From Oxynema aestuarii AP17 (GTDB taxonomy: Bacteria; Cyanobacteriota; Cyanobacteriia; Cyanobacteriales; Laspinemataceae): a stretch of DNA of 64,000 nucleotides. Below, piece by piece: positions 52,337-61,882 of the stretch. Position 1 is the first letter of the stretch. Each line of letters opens with the position of its first letter. The notes beneath the pieces are model-generated. The model had not been told where the DNA came from. It worked only from the letters and a program-made list of their open reading frames with translations, and did no database searches. The position numbers and the translations under genes are program-made. Location: positions 4,633,501-4,697,500 of the forward strand of contig NZ_CP051167.1 of the NCBI RefSeq assembly GCF_012295525.1, written 5' to 3'.

Positions 52337-52723
52337 GAAGCTGCTGGAGAATTAATTTAAAAATTGATATACGGGGTCTTGTGAAACAGTCATGAGTATT
52401 ATAGCGGGTTGGATTTGCCTCAATAGGGGGTGCGGGCGATCGCCCCAACCGATCGCGCGGCGCCCCCCTGCCATCCTCGCCCCAGGCGCAAGCGGTGCGT
52501 CGCGTACTAGCACCGGGTCGAGTCATAAAAAGTCATAACGCCGCAAACCCTTCTTTTAAGGTAATTTGAGCCTTTCTGGCGAAAAAAAATCTTTTTTCCG
52601 GACGGCCTCCCCAGGAAAAAGTAATAAAACATCATAGGTCACTCAAGCGATCGAACCACTGGGGCAATTGGCCGCCCGATGCAACTGTTTCCGTGATTTC
52701 CTACACACCATCTGGAGGGTGCT
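52337..52723. other. Divergent intergenic region, no gene seen
   Basis: Between the vMAP-type ATPase (-) and a conserved small protein (+). It contains HIP1 sites and GC-rich stretches near 52430-52520, then A/T runs. Promoters of both genes should be here. A reverse frame (52251-52526) is a shadow. Confidence 0.5.
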
Positions 52724-53101
52724 ATGTATTTCCTAATCCTTAACGATCTCGACCCCGAACTCCAAGACCTCTTTCCCGAAGGCGTGCCGACCTTTAGCGC
52801 GACTCCCGATGAATTTGTCGAAATTTACGACGAATCCGGCTTGGAGTTGGTAGACATTCAGCCCGCCTTCCGGGTCAATTTAGGAGGCTTGAGCGCCGAT
52901 CGCGAATTGAAACTGCTAGCCGCCTATACCAGCGAAATGAACGACCCCCATTTTATTCGCGGTTGCTTCAAACTGCTCGATAAAGGTTGGGTAACCATTC
53001 CCGAAGATCGGGTCGCCTCGGTAGTTTGGCGTTATGGCGACTACGTATTCAGTGCCGTGAGGGACGGATCGTCCGCGATCGCCGATCCGGTAGAATGCTA
53101 G
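52724..53101 (+). CDS. Conserved cyanobacterial hypothetical protein
   Basis: A 125-residue acidic soluble protein that I do not recognise beyond its cyanobacterial look. It starts MYFLILNDLDPELQDLFPEG after a strong GGAGGGT ribosome site. There is no signal peptide or transmembrane segment. An alternating pattern of hydrophobic strands and helices suggests a small alpha/beta domain, and the C-terminus DYVFSAVRDGSSAIADPVEC ends in a Cys. It is convergent with the ABM-like gene, 20 bp away. Confidence 0.75.
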   Translation: MYFLILNDLDPELQDLFPEGVPTFSATPDEFVEIYDESGLELVDIQPAFRVNLGGLSADRELKLLAAYTSEMNDPHFIRGCFKLLDKGWVTIPEDRVASVVWRYGDYVFSAVRDGSSAIADPVEC

Positions 53102-53121
53102 GCGATCGCCCTGAATTGAAC

Positions 53122-53460
53122 TTAAACCCCTACAGATTTAGCAGGGGAATCGATCTCGCTGCACACCTCGTAAAAATTCGTCGTCGGCGGGTACAAAAAC
53201 AAATCGGACATTTCCTGAAGAATCGCATCGTGAACTTGGTTGCGATTGGCCTCCATATCGGCAATATTGTCCCAAAACACGACGGCGATCCCCTTGTCAG
53301 TTCCCGGTTCTTGCAATAAATACGCCCCTTGGAAGCCGTCGCGATAGGTAGACACGGCTTTCTCGTACAAGTGTCGGGCTTCGGCAAATTTTCCCGGTTT
53401 GAATTCGCCGATCGCCACGTAAGCGCATTTATGTTGTAGGAAGTCGAGAAACTCGCTCAT
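53122..53460 (-). CDS. ABM/dimeric ferredoxin-like fold protein
   Basis: A 112-residue protein starting at the ATG at 53458-53460, preceded by GGAGGAGTT. The pattern 'YVAIGEFKPGKFAEARHLYEKAVSTYRDGFQGAYLLQEPG....AVVFWDN' fits the antibiotic-biosynthesis-monooxygenase or stress-responsive dimeric alpha-beta barrel superfamily. Function is unknown. It could bind a small cofactor or act as a monooxygenase. The 23 codons further upstream in frame are not needed. Confidence 0.65.
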   Translation of the reverse strand: MSEFLDFLQHKCAYVAIGEFKPGKFAEARHLYEKAVSTYRDGFQGAYLLQEPGTDKGIAVVFWDNIADMEANRNQVHDAILQEMSDLFLYPPTTNFYEVCSEIDSPAKSVGV

Positions 53461-53603
53461 TTTAACTCCTCCATTGGGGCTTCCAGTCCCCTCAATTGTC
53501 GATCGAACAGTGGAATTTTCCGGCAACACTCATCGCTGCCGATCGTATTTTCTCACAGGTGACTGGTTTCGGATGCCCTGGATCCGAGCAAGGTGGGGAA
53601 ATT

Positions 53604-54227
53604 TCACAATACCCGTTCGAGGCGGCGAAAATCGCGCTCGACTTCGACCCACAAGGAACGATTGTGGGGGTCAGTTTTTAAAGCTTTTTTAAGATAAATC
53701 CGGGCTTTGTCCAACTGTCCGCACTCGATCGAATAGCGTCCGTAGCGTTGGTAGACGATCGCCTGCCACTGACGCACCTCCGCATCTCTGGGAATCCGGT
53801 GTGCCAGGGCTTCCACCAAGGCGATCGCCCGAGGAAAGCGCTTGTATTTGAGCAACTGCTGCAACTGCAAATAGCCTTTGCGTTTGAGTAACTGTTCCAG
53901 TTCCGTCAGGTGAGGACTGTAGCGAAATGACGGTTCTTTGCGAACGACCCGAGGCGGCGGCGGCGGCGGTGGCGGCGACGAACGGCGGGGAGTGGCGGAA
54001 GCCGTCGGCGACCCGGCGGGATTGGCGCTTACCGGGGTCGATTCGAGGGCTTGGAGCAGAATTTGATATGCCTGGTTGATTTCGATAAACTTTTCATGGC
54101 AACCGCGATCGCCGCGATTGACATCTGGATGATAGCGTCTGGCCAATTTGCGGTACGAGCTTTTCAGATCCGCCAACGTGGCTCCCGCGCTCAATCCCAA
54201 CAGTTGATAGCATTCTCGAATGTTCAT
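53604..54227 (-). CDS. J-domain protein with C-terminal TPR-like region
   Basis: A 207-residue DnaJ-like cochaperone. The J domain (about 4-62) has the HPD tripeptide in SSYRKLARRYHPDVNRGD, needed to stimulate an Hsp70 ATPase. A Pro run follows (PPPPPPPP, about residue 85). The C-terminal half is helical and ends in a TPR-like unit (GQLDKARIYLKKALKTDPHNRSLW). It lacks the Gly/Phe and zinc-finger parts of a canonical DnaJ, so it is a specialised partner. Client and Hsp70 are unknown. Its leader carries the longest ATCTAAA array of the window. Confidence 0.9.
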   Translation of the reverse strand: MNIRECYQLLGLSAGATLADLKSSYRKLARRYHPDVNRGDRGCHEKFIEINQAYQILLQALESTPVSANPAGSPTASATPRRSSPPPPPPPPRVVRKEPSFRYSPHLTELEQLLKRKGYLQLQQLLKYKRFPRAIALVEALAHRIPRDAEVRQWQAIVYQRYGRYSIECGQLDKARIYLKKALKTDPHNRSLWVEVERDFRRLERVL

Positions 54228-54316
54228 TCGCTCGATCGCTGCCGCATGTCCTTACCAAAATTCTGCCATTTCTCGTCCATTCCGGATCCAACCTCAACAC
54301 TGGAGGGAGTTTGGAA

Positions 54317-54376
54317 TTTAGATTTTAAGATTTTAGATTTTTAGATTTTTAGATTTTAGATGTTAGATTTTAGAGT
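54317..54376. repeat. TTTTAGA heptamer array upstream of the J-domain gene
   Basis: About eight TTTAGAT/TTTTAGA units with single-base insertions over 60 bp. They sit about 90 bp upstream of the J-domain start and downstream of clpP3. This is the longest of the five related arrays. Confidence 0.85.
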
Positions 54377-54517
54377 TTAGCAGTAGTAGAGCTGGCAATG
54401 CCCACCCTGCTGAAACGACTGAAAAGAGGAATCGGAAGAAAACGATCGCCCCACCACGGCGGTTGAGATCGGCTTTCTTCCAATTTCCATCGGGTCGAAC
54501 CCAATTCGGGGCATCGC

Positions 54518-55114
54518 CTACGACGTCCGATCCTCGATCACGCGATCGACCAAACCGTATTCCTTCGCCTCGTAAGCCGACATGAAAAAGTCTCGATCCA
54601 TGTCTTTCTCGATCTTTTCGAGAGATTGACCCGTCCGCCGTGCGTAAATCTCATTGAGTTGGTGGCGAATGCGGATAATTTCGCGCGCCTCAATTTCGAT
54701 ATCGCTCGCCTGTCCTCGGGTCCCCCCAGAGGGTTGGTGAATCATGATCCGGGAGTGAGGCAGGGCCAAACGCTTGCCTGGAGTGCCCGCCGCCAACAGG
54801 AACGAACCCATCGACGCCGCCAGACCGACACAAATCGTCACCACATCGGACTTAATATGCTGCATGGTATCGTAAATCGCCATGCCTGCGGTGACCATAC
54901 CTCCGGGAGAGTTGATATAGAGAATAATATCTTTGCCCGAATCCTCGGAGTCCAAATAGAGCATGACGGCGATGACTTGGTTCGCCAGTTCGTCGTCAAT
55001 GTCTTTGCCGATAAAAATAATGCGCTCTCGGTAGAGGCGATTGTAGATATCAATCCACTGAGTATAAGTTTCCCCCGGCATTCGGTAGGGAACTTTTGGC
55101 ACACCAATGGGCAT
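54518..55114 (-). CDS. clpP3: ATP-dependent Clp protease proteolytic subunit (ClpP3 type)
   Basis: A 198-residue serine protease subunit. The catalytic triad is visible: Ser in [16 protein letters not shown], His in [11 protein letters not shown], and Asp in [12 protein letters not shown]. It lies 60 bp downstream of clpR in the same direction. In cyanobacteria the ClpP3 and ClpR products form mixed rings of the essential ClpP3/R protease with ClpC. The start [15 protein letters not shown] is the usual one. Subtype is assigned from the clpR linkage. Confidence 0.93.
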   Translation of the reverse strand: MPIGVPKVPYRMPGETYTQWIDIYNRLYRERIIFIGKDIDDELANQVIAVMLYLDSEDSGKDIILYINSPGGMVTAGMAIYDTMQHIKSDVVTICVGLAASMGSFLLAAGTPGKRLALPHSRIMIHQPSGGTRGQASDIEIEAREIIRIRHQLNEIYARRTGQSLEKIEKDMDRDFFMSAYEAKEYGLVDRVIEDRTS

Positions 55115-55174
55115 AATTAGAAAACTCCCTTAGTCGCTTGAGTAAATTCGCAGATGGTTAGATTTCCGGGGCAC

Positions 55175-55831
55175 TTAGCCGACAGAGGCAGGCATCGGAT
55201 GGGCGAGATCCTTCGTTTCCAAGACGCGATCGATCAAACCGTATTCCACCGCCGCTTCCGGGGACATGTAAAACATCCGATCCATATCTTTAGCGATTTT
55301 CTCGCGAGTTTGCCCGGTATTTTCCGACAAAATATCGAGCATCGTATTTTTATTGGCGAGAACTTCTTTGGCTCGAATTTGAATATCCGAAGCTTGACCG
55401 CGCGTGTAGCTCTTGGGTTGGTGTAAAACGATCGTCGCGTGGGGCAAACTGGCCCGACAGCCTTTCGTTCCTGCAGAGAGCAACATCGCCGCCATTCCCA
55501 TCGCCGCACCGATGCAGATCGTGTGAACGGGGGGTTTGATATAGCGGATCGTATCGCAAATGGCGAACGCTTCCGTTTCAAAGCCGATCGGTTCGCCGCT
55601 ATAGCTAGAGGTGCCCGTGGAGTTGATGTAGATATTGATCGGTTTGTCCGGGTCTTCGTACTGCAAGTAGAGGAGTTCGGCGACGATCAACTCAGTGACT
55701 GCCGGAACCAAGGGCATTCCCAGATAAACAATGCGTTCTTTGAGTAGGAGGGAGGGTAAATCTGGGGGAGGGGTTCGGTAAGATGCCTCTCCGTAATAAG
55801 GAGATTGAACGGCCTCAAAGGGTGATTTCAT
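55175..55831 (-). CDS. clpR: ClpR, catalytically inactive Clp subunit
   Basis: A 218-residue ClpP paralogue. At the position of the catalytic Ser (GLAASMG in the neighbour) it has GAAMGMAAMLL, so the nucleophile is lost, as expected for ClpR. The rest of the ClpP fold is retained, including LPHATIVLHQPKSYTRGQASD. It is first in the clpR-clpP3 operon. It is expected to form structural members of the ClpP3/R heptamer. Confidence 0.94.
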   Translation of the reverse strand: MKSPFEAVQSPYYGEASYRTPPPDLPSLLLKERIVYLGMPLVPAVTELIVAELLYLQYEDPDKPINIYINSTGTSSYSGEPIGFETEAFAICDTIRYIKPPVHTICIGAAMGMAAMLLSAGTKGCRASLPHATIVLHQPKSYTRGQASDIQIRAKEVLANKNTMLDILSENTGQTREKIAKDMDRMFYMSPEAAVEYGLIDRVLETKDLAHPMPASVG

Positions 55832-55882
55832 AGCCTAGGTTTTGCGTGAAATTAGGGCTTCCATCCTTTTCATCTTGACATA

Positions 55883-55905
55883 CTCCCCCGCCGAAAGGGG
55901 GGGAG
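55883..55905 (-). terminator. C/G hairpin between the DUF3352 gene and clpR
   Basis: CTCCCCC, a 9-nt loop, then GGGGGAG, a 7-bp stem about 30 bp after the DUF3352 stop. No T-tract follows directly. The adjacent TTGACATACTCCCCCGCC motif also resembles ends of IS200/IS605-type elements, so it could be a mobile-element scar. Confidence 0.5.
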
Positions 55906-55935
55906 GGGATCGCCGGGACGATCGCGGGTGTCCCC

Positions 55936-57690
55936 TCAAGCGCCCAAACGCACGAAGAAATCGGCGCGGGGGGGAGTTTCCGGCGCGGTGGCGCCTGGGG
56001 TGTCGGGGCGGGCGGGAGCGCTCGACGCCAACGATCGCAGGTGGTCGAACAGGGGACGGATAGCCAGTTCTACCAATTGGAGGGCGGGGGTTTGGCGTTC
56101 GAGGAAGGCTTGACTGGCGAGCCAGTCGAGATAGAAATAACCGTAATTGGGACTTGCCAATTGAGCGATCGCCCGCGAGAAGCGCCTGTCGGCGAGTAAA
56201 GAGCCATTCTGGGGAGCTTTCAGGGCCGTATCGACGGCGGCGATCGAACCGGCGAAAATTTCGTAATTGCCGACGGTGGCGCGGGCGCCTTCGACCCGGG
56301 CTTCCAAGCGGACGGTTTCTCCGGCGCGGGTCACCAGTTTGGTCCAGGCGACGATCGCCCGTTCGCCCACATCCAACGGTCCGACGCCGAAACCGCGATC
56401 GCGGGCGATCTGGTCGAGACGGTCGAGGGCGTCCCGTACCGCTTCCTCGTCGGTACGTTCGGCGACAAAAATCCAATCCAACTCGCCGCCCTTGGCATTT
56501 TCCCGTAACGAAGGAACCAGAGCCAAGGCGTACTCGCCATCGACCCAGTTAAAAATGGTCTGGGACAAATCGATCCCCAATTGCGATCGCGCCGCCGCCA
56601 GGGGGCGATCGAGCAGTTGGGCGATCCAGTCGTTCGCCCCAATTTGGGCGTCAACCACCGCCCACAGTCGGGACAGGTCGCGACCGGACAGGGCCACCGC
56701 CGCATTCGACGGTACGTAATTCAACGCGGCGACTGGAGTCGAGAGCGGGGGCAAGCTCGCGAGGGGATTGCCCGCACTGCGGAGATTCCAGAACGTTTGG
56801 GCGCGCAATCCGGCCCGGTTGAAGTCGAGAACGACGGTCAAACTCGGCGGGATGCTAGTTTCGAGGGGAGAGCGATCGCGCGCCGCGAGGCTGCCTTCGG
56901 GAAAATTGCCGATCCAGGCCGCAAATTCTTCTAAATTGACGAAACTGACCCCGATCGCCCCGGAGGTGACCCGATCGAGCGCATCGCGGTAAGCTGGGCT
57001 GCGGCTGAGGCTGAGATCGGGGGCCTGCACGTTATTGACCGCATCGCGCAAGACCTTGGGATGGTTGGCAAACAAGACGAAGCGATCGCCGATCGCCGCA
57101 CTCGCCCACGGTCCGGACAAGGCCGAGCGATCGGTTTTTGCGGTTAAATCGCGCGGGTAAATCAGTTTTACCCCTTTATACTGCTCGAACGCCACATCGA
57201 CCCCAGACACGGCGCGATTGGCCCAGAAGCGTTCTAAAAAACTGCGGCTTTGTTCGGGGTCGCGGGTGCGGACGGCGACTAAATAGCCCGGGATCCGTCC
57301 GTTTTGGCGATCGCGATCGATATCGAGACTGGTCACGGCGACGGCGATTTCGTCTCCCAACCACGGCTGGATATCCCGTTCGTAGTCGAGATCCGTATCC
57401 GCGAGCAAACCCGCTTTAATCGCGTCGAGTTCGGCGGCAATTTCGCGACGGTCTTGCGGACGCACCCAAAGCTGTCCGAGTCCCGCCAGGCGATCGGGAT
57501 TGACCGAGAACGAGGTCATCACCGGGGCTTGTTTGGGGACCAACATCGCGGCGGTGGGATTGAGGGCGCGATCTCCTCCGAGCAAGGCGAGCGGTCCGGT
57601 AGTGACGATCGCGTAAGCTCCGGCAGCGCCGAGGGCGAACAGCACCAGCACGACCGTGACGAGGAGGGAAAAAAATGTGCGTTGCTTCAT
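55936..57690 (-). CDS. DUF3352 membrane-anchored protein, second copy
   Basis: A 584-residue protein. I start at the ATG at 57688-57690, whose product begins MKQRTFFSLLVTVVLVLFALGAAGAYAI, a clear signal anchor. The open frame continues about 190 codons upstream but reads as non-coding GC-rich DNA. Typical DUF3352 content includes 'AAMLVPKQAPVMTSFSVNPDRLAGLGQ', DEIAVAVTSLDID and LDWIFVAERTDEEA. Function is unknown. It is a paralogue of 7520-9487 with a membrane anchor rather than a cleavable signal. Divergent from the rhodanese gene. Confidence 0.82.
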   Translation of the reverse strand: MKQRTFFSLLVTVVLVLFALGAAGAYAIVTTGPLALLGGDRALNPTAAMLVPKQAPVMTSFSVNPDRLAGLGQLWVRPQDRREIAAELDAIKAGLLADTDLDYERDIQPWLGDEIAVAVTSLDIDRDRQNGRIPGYLVAVRTRDPEQSRSFLERFWANRAVSGVDVAFEQYKGVKLIYPRDLTAKTDRSALSGPWASAAIGDRFVLFANHPKVLRDAVNNVQAPDLSLSRSPAYRDALDRVTSGAIGVSFVNLEEFAAWIGNFPEGSLAARDRSPLETSIPPSLTVVLDFNRAGLRAQTFWNLRSAGNPLASLPPLSTPVAALNYVPSNAAVALSGRDLSRLWAVVDAQIGANDWIAQLLDRPLAAARSQLGIDLSQTIFNWVDGEYALALVPSLRENAKGGELDWIFVAERTDEEAVRDALDRLDQIARDRGFGVGPLDVGERAIVAWTKLVTRAGETVRLEARVEGARATVGNYEIFAGSIAAVDTALKAPQNGSLLADRRFSRAIAQLASPNYGYFYLDWLASQAFLERQTPALQLVELAIRPLFDHLRSLASSAPARPDTPGATAPETPPRADFFVRLGA

Positions 57691-58065
57691 AATGGCGCGG
57701 GACTGGGGTCTGGAAAGGGCGCGAGAGCAGCCCGTCCGCTTCGGCGAGGACGTTCGCGCGCGCAAAGCGATCGTCGCGAACGGCAACACGGAAACGGGTT
57801 CGCCTACAATGAAGGCGAAAACTATCTTTTCCAGGATACTGGTTTGAGTCTCGATTCTTGCAGTTTTTTGTCCTCCCGCCGGGGGGTTCGCCCTCGCCCT
57901 CGCCGAGGTCGCGACGGCCAAAGTTTGCCGCGATCGCGGACCCCTGCCGACCGACGATCTCCCGACTGGAGAGAGTCCGGGAGTGGCCAACTCGAACCCA
58001 AACACGGCACAATTGCCGTTAAGTTCTAAGATAAAAATTTTATTAACAGCGTTCTTGCGAATCCG
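57691..58065. other. Divergent GC-rich intergenic region
   Basis: Separates the DUF3352 gene (-) and the rhodanese gene (+). Long open frames in several phases here are GC-composition artefacts. The last 40 bp are AT-rich and probably hold the rhodanese promoter. Confidence 0.5.
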
Positions 58066-58425
58066 ATGTCTACAGCTTCTTGGAATCAACCCCTTCCTCA
58101 AATCAGCGTCGAAGAATTGGCCCGACGCCTCGCCGAAGCCCCCGACGGCTTGCAGTTGATCGACGTGCGCGAACCGCAAGAAGTAGCGATCGCCGCGATC
58201 GACGGCTTCGAGGTGTTGCCTTTGAGTCAGTTCGAGCGATGGTCTGCAGACATTCGTCAACGCTTCGATCCCGATGCCGAAACCCTCGTTTTATGCCATC
58301 ACGGGATTCGATCGGCGCAAATGTCGCAATGGTTGATCGCCCAAGGCTTTAGCCAAGTTAAAAATATCAGTGGCGGGATCGATGCCTATTCCAATCGCGT
58401 CGATCCCTCGGTGCCCCGGTATTGA
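58066..58425 (+). CDS. Single-domain rhodanese-like sulfurtransferase
   Basis: A 119-residue rhodanese. The catalytic loop is VLCHHGIRSAQMSQWL with active-site Cys. LQLIDVREPQEVAIAAI and VKNISGGIDAYSNRVDPSVPRY are the conserved start and end of the domain. It transfers sulfane sulfur to an acceptor. The physiological partner is unknown. It stands alone, 212 bp before hrcA. Confidence 0.93.
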   Translation: MSTASWNQPLPQISVEELARRLAEAPDGLQLIDVREPQEVAIAAIDGFEVLPLSQFERWSADIRQRFDPDAETLVLCHHGIRSAQMSQWLIAQGFSQVKNISGGIDAYSNRVDPSVPRY

Positions 58426-58637
58426 GGGCGATCGTCGCCGCGCCAATTTTCACCCCTGGAATGCTGCGATCGGTGATTTATACGGCAACAATGAAGCCCT
58501 TAAAAATGAAATAATTTTGGCAATCCGCTCGCGCGATCGCCCTTGTGCCAATCAGTCGCGATCGTCACCCCGTTATTTTCTTCTGTCGCCAGTCTACCCG
58601 TGCCATTTTTAAATCGATTAAATCCTTTCGTCTTCCG

Positions 58638-59717
58638 ATGTCTGTGCAATTGAACTTAAACAAGCGGCAACAATATGTCTTGTGGGCGACGGTGCGATAC
58701 TACATCGCCACTGCCGAACCCGTCGGTTCCAAAACATTGGTCGATGAATACAATCTCAAGGTCAGTCCCGCGACCATTCGCAACGCGATGGGCAATTTAG
58801 AAAAAGCCGGGTTGCTCTATCAACCCCATACCTCTGCGGGACGAGTGCCTTCCGATTCCGGTTATCGCATCTACGTCGATCGCATGATTACCCCGTCGGA
58901 AACCCTTTCCCGAGAAATGGAACTGGCCCTGCGCGATCGCCTCAATTGGAATAACTGGACGTTAGAAGCGCTCATGCGCGGCGCCGCTCAAATCCTGGCC
59001 ACCTTGAGCGGTTACATTGCCTTAATCACCTGGCCCCAGACCAGTACGGCGCGTTTGATGCACCTGCAACTGGTTCAAATCGAGCCGAATAAAATGGTCA
59101 TGGTCGTCGTCACCGACAGCTATCACACCCAATCGGTGATGGTAGACGTACCGCCGCCCCCCGAAAATGAGGACGCCGACCCGGACCTGCTCGAAAGCGA
59201 ATTACAAATCCTCTCTAATTTTCTCAACAGCCAATTGCGCGGTCAATCCCTCACCGCCCTGTCCGAACTCGACTGGAGCGACCTCGGACGAGAATTCGAG
59301 CATTACGCCGAATCGATCGGCCAATGGCTCGCCGAATTGGCTCGCAAAGCCCACACCCCCGCCACGACCGGAATTTTTATTAGTGGCTTGGCGGAAGTGC
59401 TGCGTCAACCCGAGTTTTCCGAACTCAATCAAGTACAAACCCTGGTGCAGTTACTCGAAGAAGAGCAAGAGCAGTTATGGCCGCTCATTTTCGAGTCTCC
59501 TGCTCTCGAAGGCAGTGGCAGGCGGGTTAACGTTCGCATCGGCGCCGAGAATTTGCTCGAACCGATCCGGACTTGTACGTTGGTTTCTTCGACGTACCAT
59601 CGCGGTTCGACGCCAATCGGCAGTGTCGGGGTTTTGGGACCGACGCGCATGATGTATGAAAACGCGATCGCCAGTGTGGAGGCGGCGGCGGATTATCTTT
59701 CTGCGGCCCTGAGTTAA
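58638..59717 (+). CDS. hrcA: Heat-inducible transcription repressor HrcA
   Basis: A 359-residue repressor that binds the CIRCE operator of groESL-type heat-shock genes and is stabilised by GroEL. The N-terminal winged helix reads [27 protein letters not shown], followed by [19 protein letters not shown] and [18 protein letters not shown]. The C-terminal signature is [19 protein letters not shown] start at the ATG at 58638, because the preceding 31 codons are not HrcA-like. I saw no CIRCE element in the window, so its targets lie elsewhere. Confidence 0.96.
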   Translation: MSVQLNLNKRQQYVLWATVRYYIATAEPVGSKTLVDEYNLKVSPATIRNAMGNLEKAGLLYQPHTSAGRVPSDSGYRIYVDRMITPSETLSREMELALRDRLNWNNWTLEALMRGAAQILATLSGYIALITWPQTSTARLMHLQLVQIEPNKMVMVVVTDSYHTQSVMVDVPPPPENEDADPDLLESELQILSNFLNSQLRGQSLTALSELDWSDLGREFEHYAESIGQWLAELARKAHTPATTGIFISGLAEVLRQPEFSELNQVQTLVQLLEEEQEQLWPLIFESPALEGSGRRVNVRIGAENLLEPIRTCTLVSSTYHRGSTPIGSVGVLGPTRMMYENAIASVEAAADYLSAALS

Positions 59718-59784
59718 TCGATTCCGATGGAGACGCTAGGCGATCGCCCCTGTTTCACCGGTACTCAATTCAGGAGAATTTTCT

Positions 59785-60012
59785 ATGTTTTTAGACGAAC
59801 TGACCCCCGTAATCAAAGAATTGAGCGCACATCCGATCGCCTTTTTAGGTGGATTTTGTTCCGGCGCCTTGCGTTTGAATCTCTGGGACGACCCAGTAAA
59901 ATCCTGGCTCCAACAACAAGGGGCATCGAGTGAGACGACGGCGCCGCCGTCGGAGAACAATAACGGCAGTTTCGGCAGCAGTAGCGGCCCGCAATCGATT
60001 TCGATTGACTGA
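59785..60012 (+). CDS. Small conserved hypothetical protein
   Basis: A 75-residue protein, 67 bp after hrcA, with an AGGAGA ribosome site. The first 50 residues (LDELTPVIKELSAHPIAFLGGFCSGALRLNLWDDPVKSWLQQQG) form an amphipathic/hydrophobic helix pair. The tail is Ser/Gly/Asn-rich and disordered. I do not recognise a family function. It is followed by a good terminator, which suggests a real transcription unit. Confidence 0.65.
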   Translation: MFLDELTPVIKELSAHPIAFLGGFCSGALRLNLWDDPVKSWLQQQGASSETTAPPSENNNGSFGSSSGPQSISID

Positions 60013-60053
60013 CCCGTTCGCGATCCCTAGAGGAAATCAAGTTCATCCGGTTT

Positions 60054-60087
60054 GGGGGGACTCGCGATCGAGTTGCCCCTTTTTTAT
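60054..60087 (+). terminator. Rho-independent terminator after the small protein
   Basis: GGGGGACTCG, loop CGAT, CGAGTTGCCCC, then TTTTTTAT. It most likely ends the hrcA/small-protein unit. Confidence 0.75.
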
Positions 60088-60538
60088 AGAACTCGATCGC
60101 TTTTTAGATTGTTTTATATTGTTTTATATTTTTTTAAAACTCGCGATCGGTTTTGCCCCAAAAACTCGCACTTCTGCTCACTCAGCCATTTGGCGGATGA
60201 ATGACGATCGCCTCTGAGGTCATAATAGAACAGAAGCCAGCAAAGATTGGAACGCTGCGCTCTTTACTCCAAACCTGTAGACCGACTTTCCGAGGGCGAG
60301 GCGATCGCCGCTTGAAGCGGGTAAAGCGACTCCCTCAAATCTGCATCACTGCTCCGGTCAGATCGCCCCCGATCCTGCCCTTCCGTACCCGATCTGGCTG
60401 TGATTTCGTAGATCGGCGATCGATCGCCCTTATAGCGACAGGCTGAGATTTGGCACTTGAGAATCTTTTCAAATTTTCAGGACAGGGGAATGACGTTAAA
60501 TTCGGGGTTGCCATCTTTTGAATTTACCAAGTGGGTCG
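60088..60538. other. Intergenic, no gene seen
   Basis: AT-rich start (repeated TTGTTTTATATTG around 60110-60130), then HIP1 sites. A frame at 60201-60446 is basic, lacks domains and is not called. It should include the promoter of the response regulator. Confidence 0.5.
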
Positions 60539-61579
60539 ATGAATAGGCAGTTCTACGAGGTCACAAAAGGCAACATTTTAGTTGTCGATGACCGTCAAGA
60601 GAACTTACATTGCTTGGCGATGATGCTCGCCAATGACGGTTATGAAGTTCGTAAAGTCCGCACGGGTAAAATGGCCTTAGTGGCAGCTCAAGCCAAATTA
60701 CCGGATTTAATTTTACTCGATATTATCATGCCGGAAATGGACGGCTATCAAGTTTGTCGTCAACTCAAGAGTAATCCACAAACTGAAGATATTCCCATCA
60801 TTTTTTTAAGTGCTTTAGACCGTCCCGAAGATAAAATTTTAGGGTTCGAGGCAGGAGGAGCGGATTACATTACCAAACCGTTTCAGATTTTGGAAGTGTT
60901 GGCGCGGGTTAAAAATCAATTAACTTTAAAGAAGTTACAACAGCAATTAATCGAGCAGAACGAGAAACTACAACGAGAGATTGGCGATCGCGTGCGTGCG
61001 GAAATCGCTTTAAAAAAAGCCAACCAGGAACTGCAACGGCTCGCCATCCTCGACGGGTTGACCCAACTCGCCAACCGACAGCGATTTGAAGAGTATTTGC
61101 AAGAGCAATGGGAGCAACTGGGGATCCGTCAAGGGCCGCTCTCGGTGATTCTGGTCGATGTCGATGATTTTAAGGCGTATAACGACGCCTACGGTCATTT
61201 AGCCGGGGATGAGTGTCTGCGGAAAATTGCCGGAGCGATCGCGATCGCCTCGAACCGTCGTGCGGATTTGGTCGCCCGTTATGGCGGCGAAGAATTTGCG
61301 GCGATCTTGCCCCAGACTCCTTTGAGTGGCGCCCTACAAGTGGCCGACGCCATTTTGAGGGACATCGAACAATTGAATCTGACCCACGAGCAAAGCTCGG
61401 TCAGCACGCGGGTGACCGTCAGTCTCGGCGTTGCCACTGGGATCCCCCGTTCCGAAGTGGATCCTCACGTCCTGGTCAGCGAAGCCGATGCAGCTTTATA
61501 CGAAGCCAAACGCACCGGACGCAATCGTTATTGTATCGGTCGTTACAGTTACGGTAAAAATGACGAGAAAAGTGCTTGA
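60539..61579 (+). CDS. Response regulator with GGDEF diguanylate cyclase domain
   Basis: A 346-residue protein that should make cyclic di-GMP in response to phosphorylation. The receiver domain (about 10-130) has the phospho-Asp in LPDLILLDIIMPEMDGYQV and the Lys in ADYITKPFQ. A coiled linker (about 135-165) leads to the GGDEF domain, with ARYGGEEFAAILP as active site and an RRAD product-inhibition site (RxxD) five residues before it, so feedback control is likely. I chose the ATG at 60539 over the TTG at 60518. No sensor kinase is adjacent. Confidence 0.93.
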   Translation: MNRQFYEVTKGNILVVDDRQENLHCLAMMLANDGYEVRKVRTGKMALVAAQAKLPDLILLDIIMPEMDGYQVCRQLKSNPQTEDIPIIFLSALDRPEDKILGFEAGGADYITKPFQILEVLARVKNQLTLKKLQQQLIEQNEKLQREIGDRVRAEIALKKANQELQRLAILDGLTQLANRQRFEEYLQEQWEQLGIRQGPLSVILVDVDDFKAYNDAYGHLAGDECLRKIAGAIAIASNRRADLVARYGGEEFAAILPQTPLSGALQVADAILRDIEQLNLTHEQSSVSTRVTVSLGVATGIPRSEVDPHVLVSEADAALYEAKRTGRNRYCIGRYSYGKNDEKSA

Positions 61580-61882
61580 GCGCTGGGGGCGATCGCCGTA
61601 CCCTTGCTATCCACCGTGCGAAAATCTACAAGATTGTATGATTTGTAGTCTAGATCGCGGTTCAATAGCGGACAAACGAGTTATGATCGAAAATCAAGTG
61701 TTCGACCCGATCTCCGATGGCCACTCGAAGAGTCTGTCACGGCTACGTGCTTTGTCAATTCTCGAATCTCGCCGACGAGGAAGGGGAAAAACACCTCGGG
61801 GAAATAATCTGTTGAGAGCATTTCTCCAATTGGCCGACCGATCCCCAATGGTGGGATCGATATTCGAGATCGAGACGTTCGC
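61580..61882 (+). promoter_or_regulatory. Long 5' region of the RNA-binding protein gene
   Basis: About 300 bp without a gene of its own. Cold-inducible Rbp genes of cyanobacteria often have long untranslated leaders, so this could be one. The start of transcription cannot be fixed from sequence. Confidence 0.4.

Noticed and set aside
57691-58260. N-terminal extension of the second DUF3352 gene to 774 codons
   Set aside because: The true start with a clear signal anchor is at 57690. The upstream part overlaps the rhodanese gene and has no protein features.
58426-58637. Possible CIRCE operator near hrcA
   Set aside because: I looked for TTAGCACTC/GAGTGCTAA arms here and elsewhere in the window and found none.
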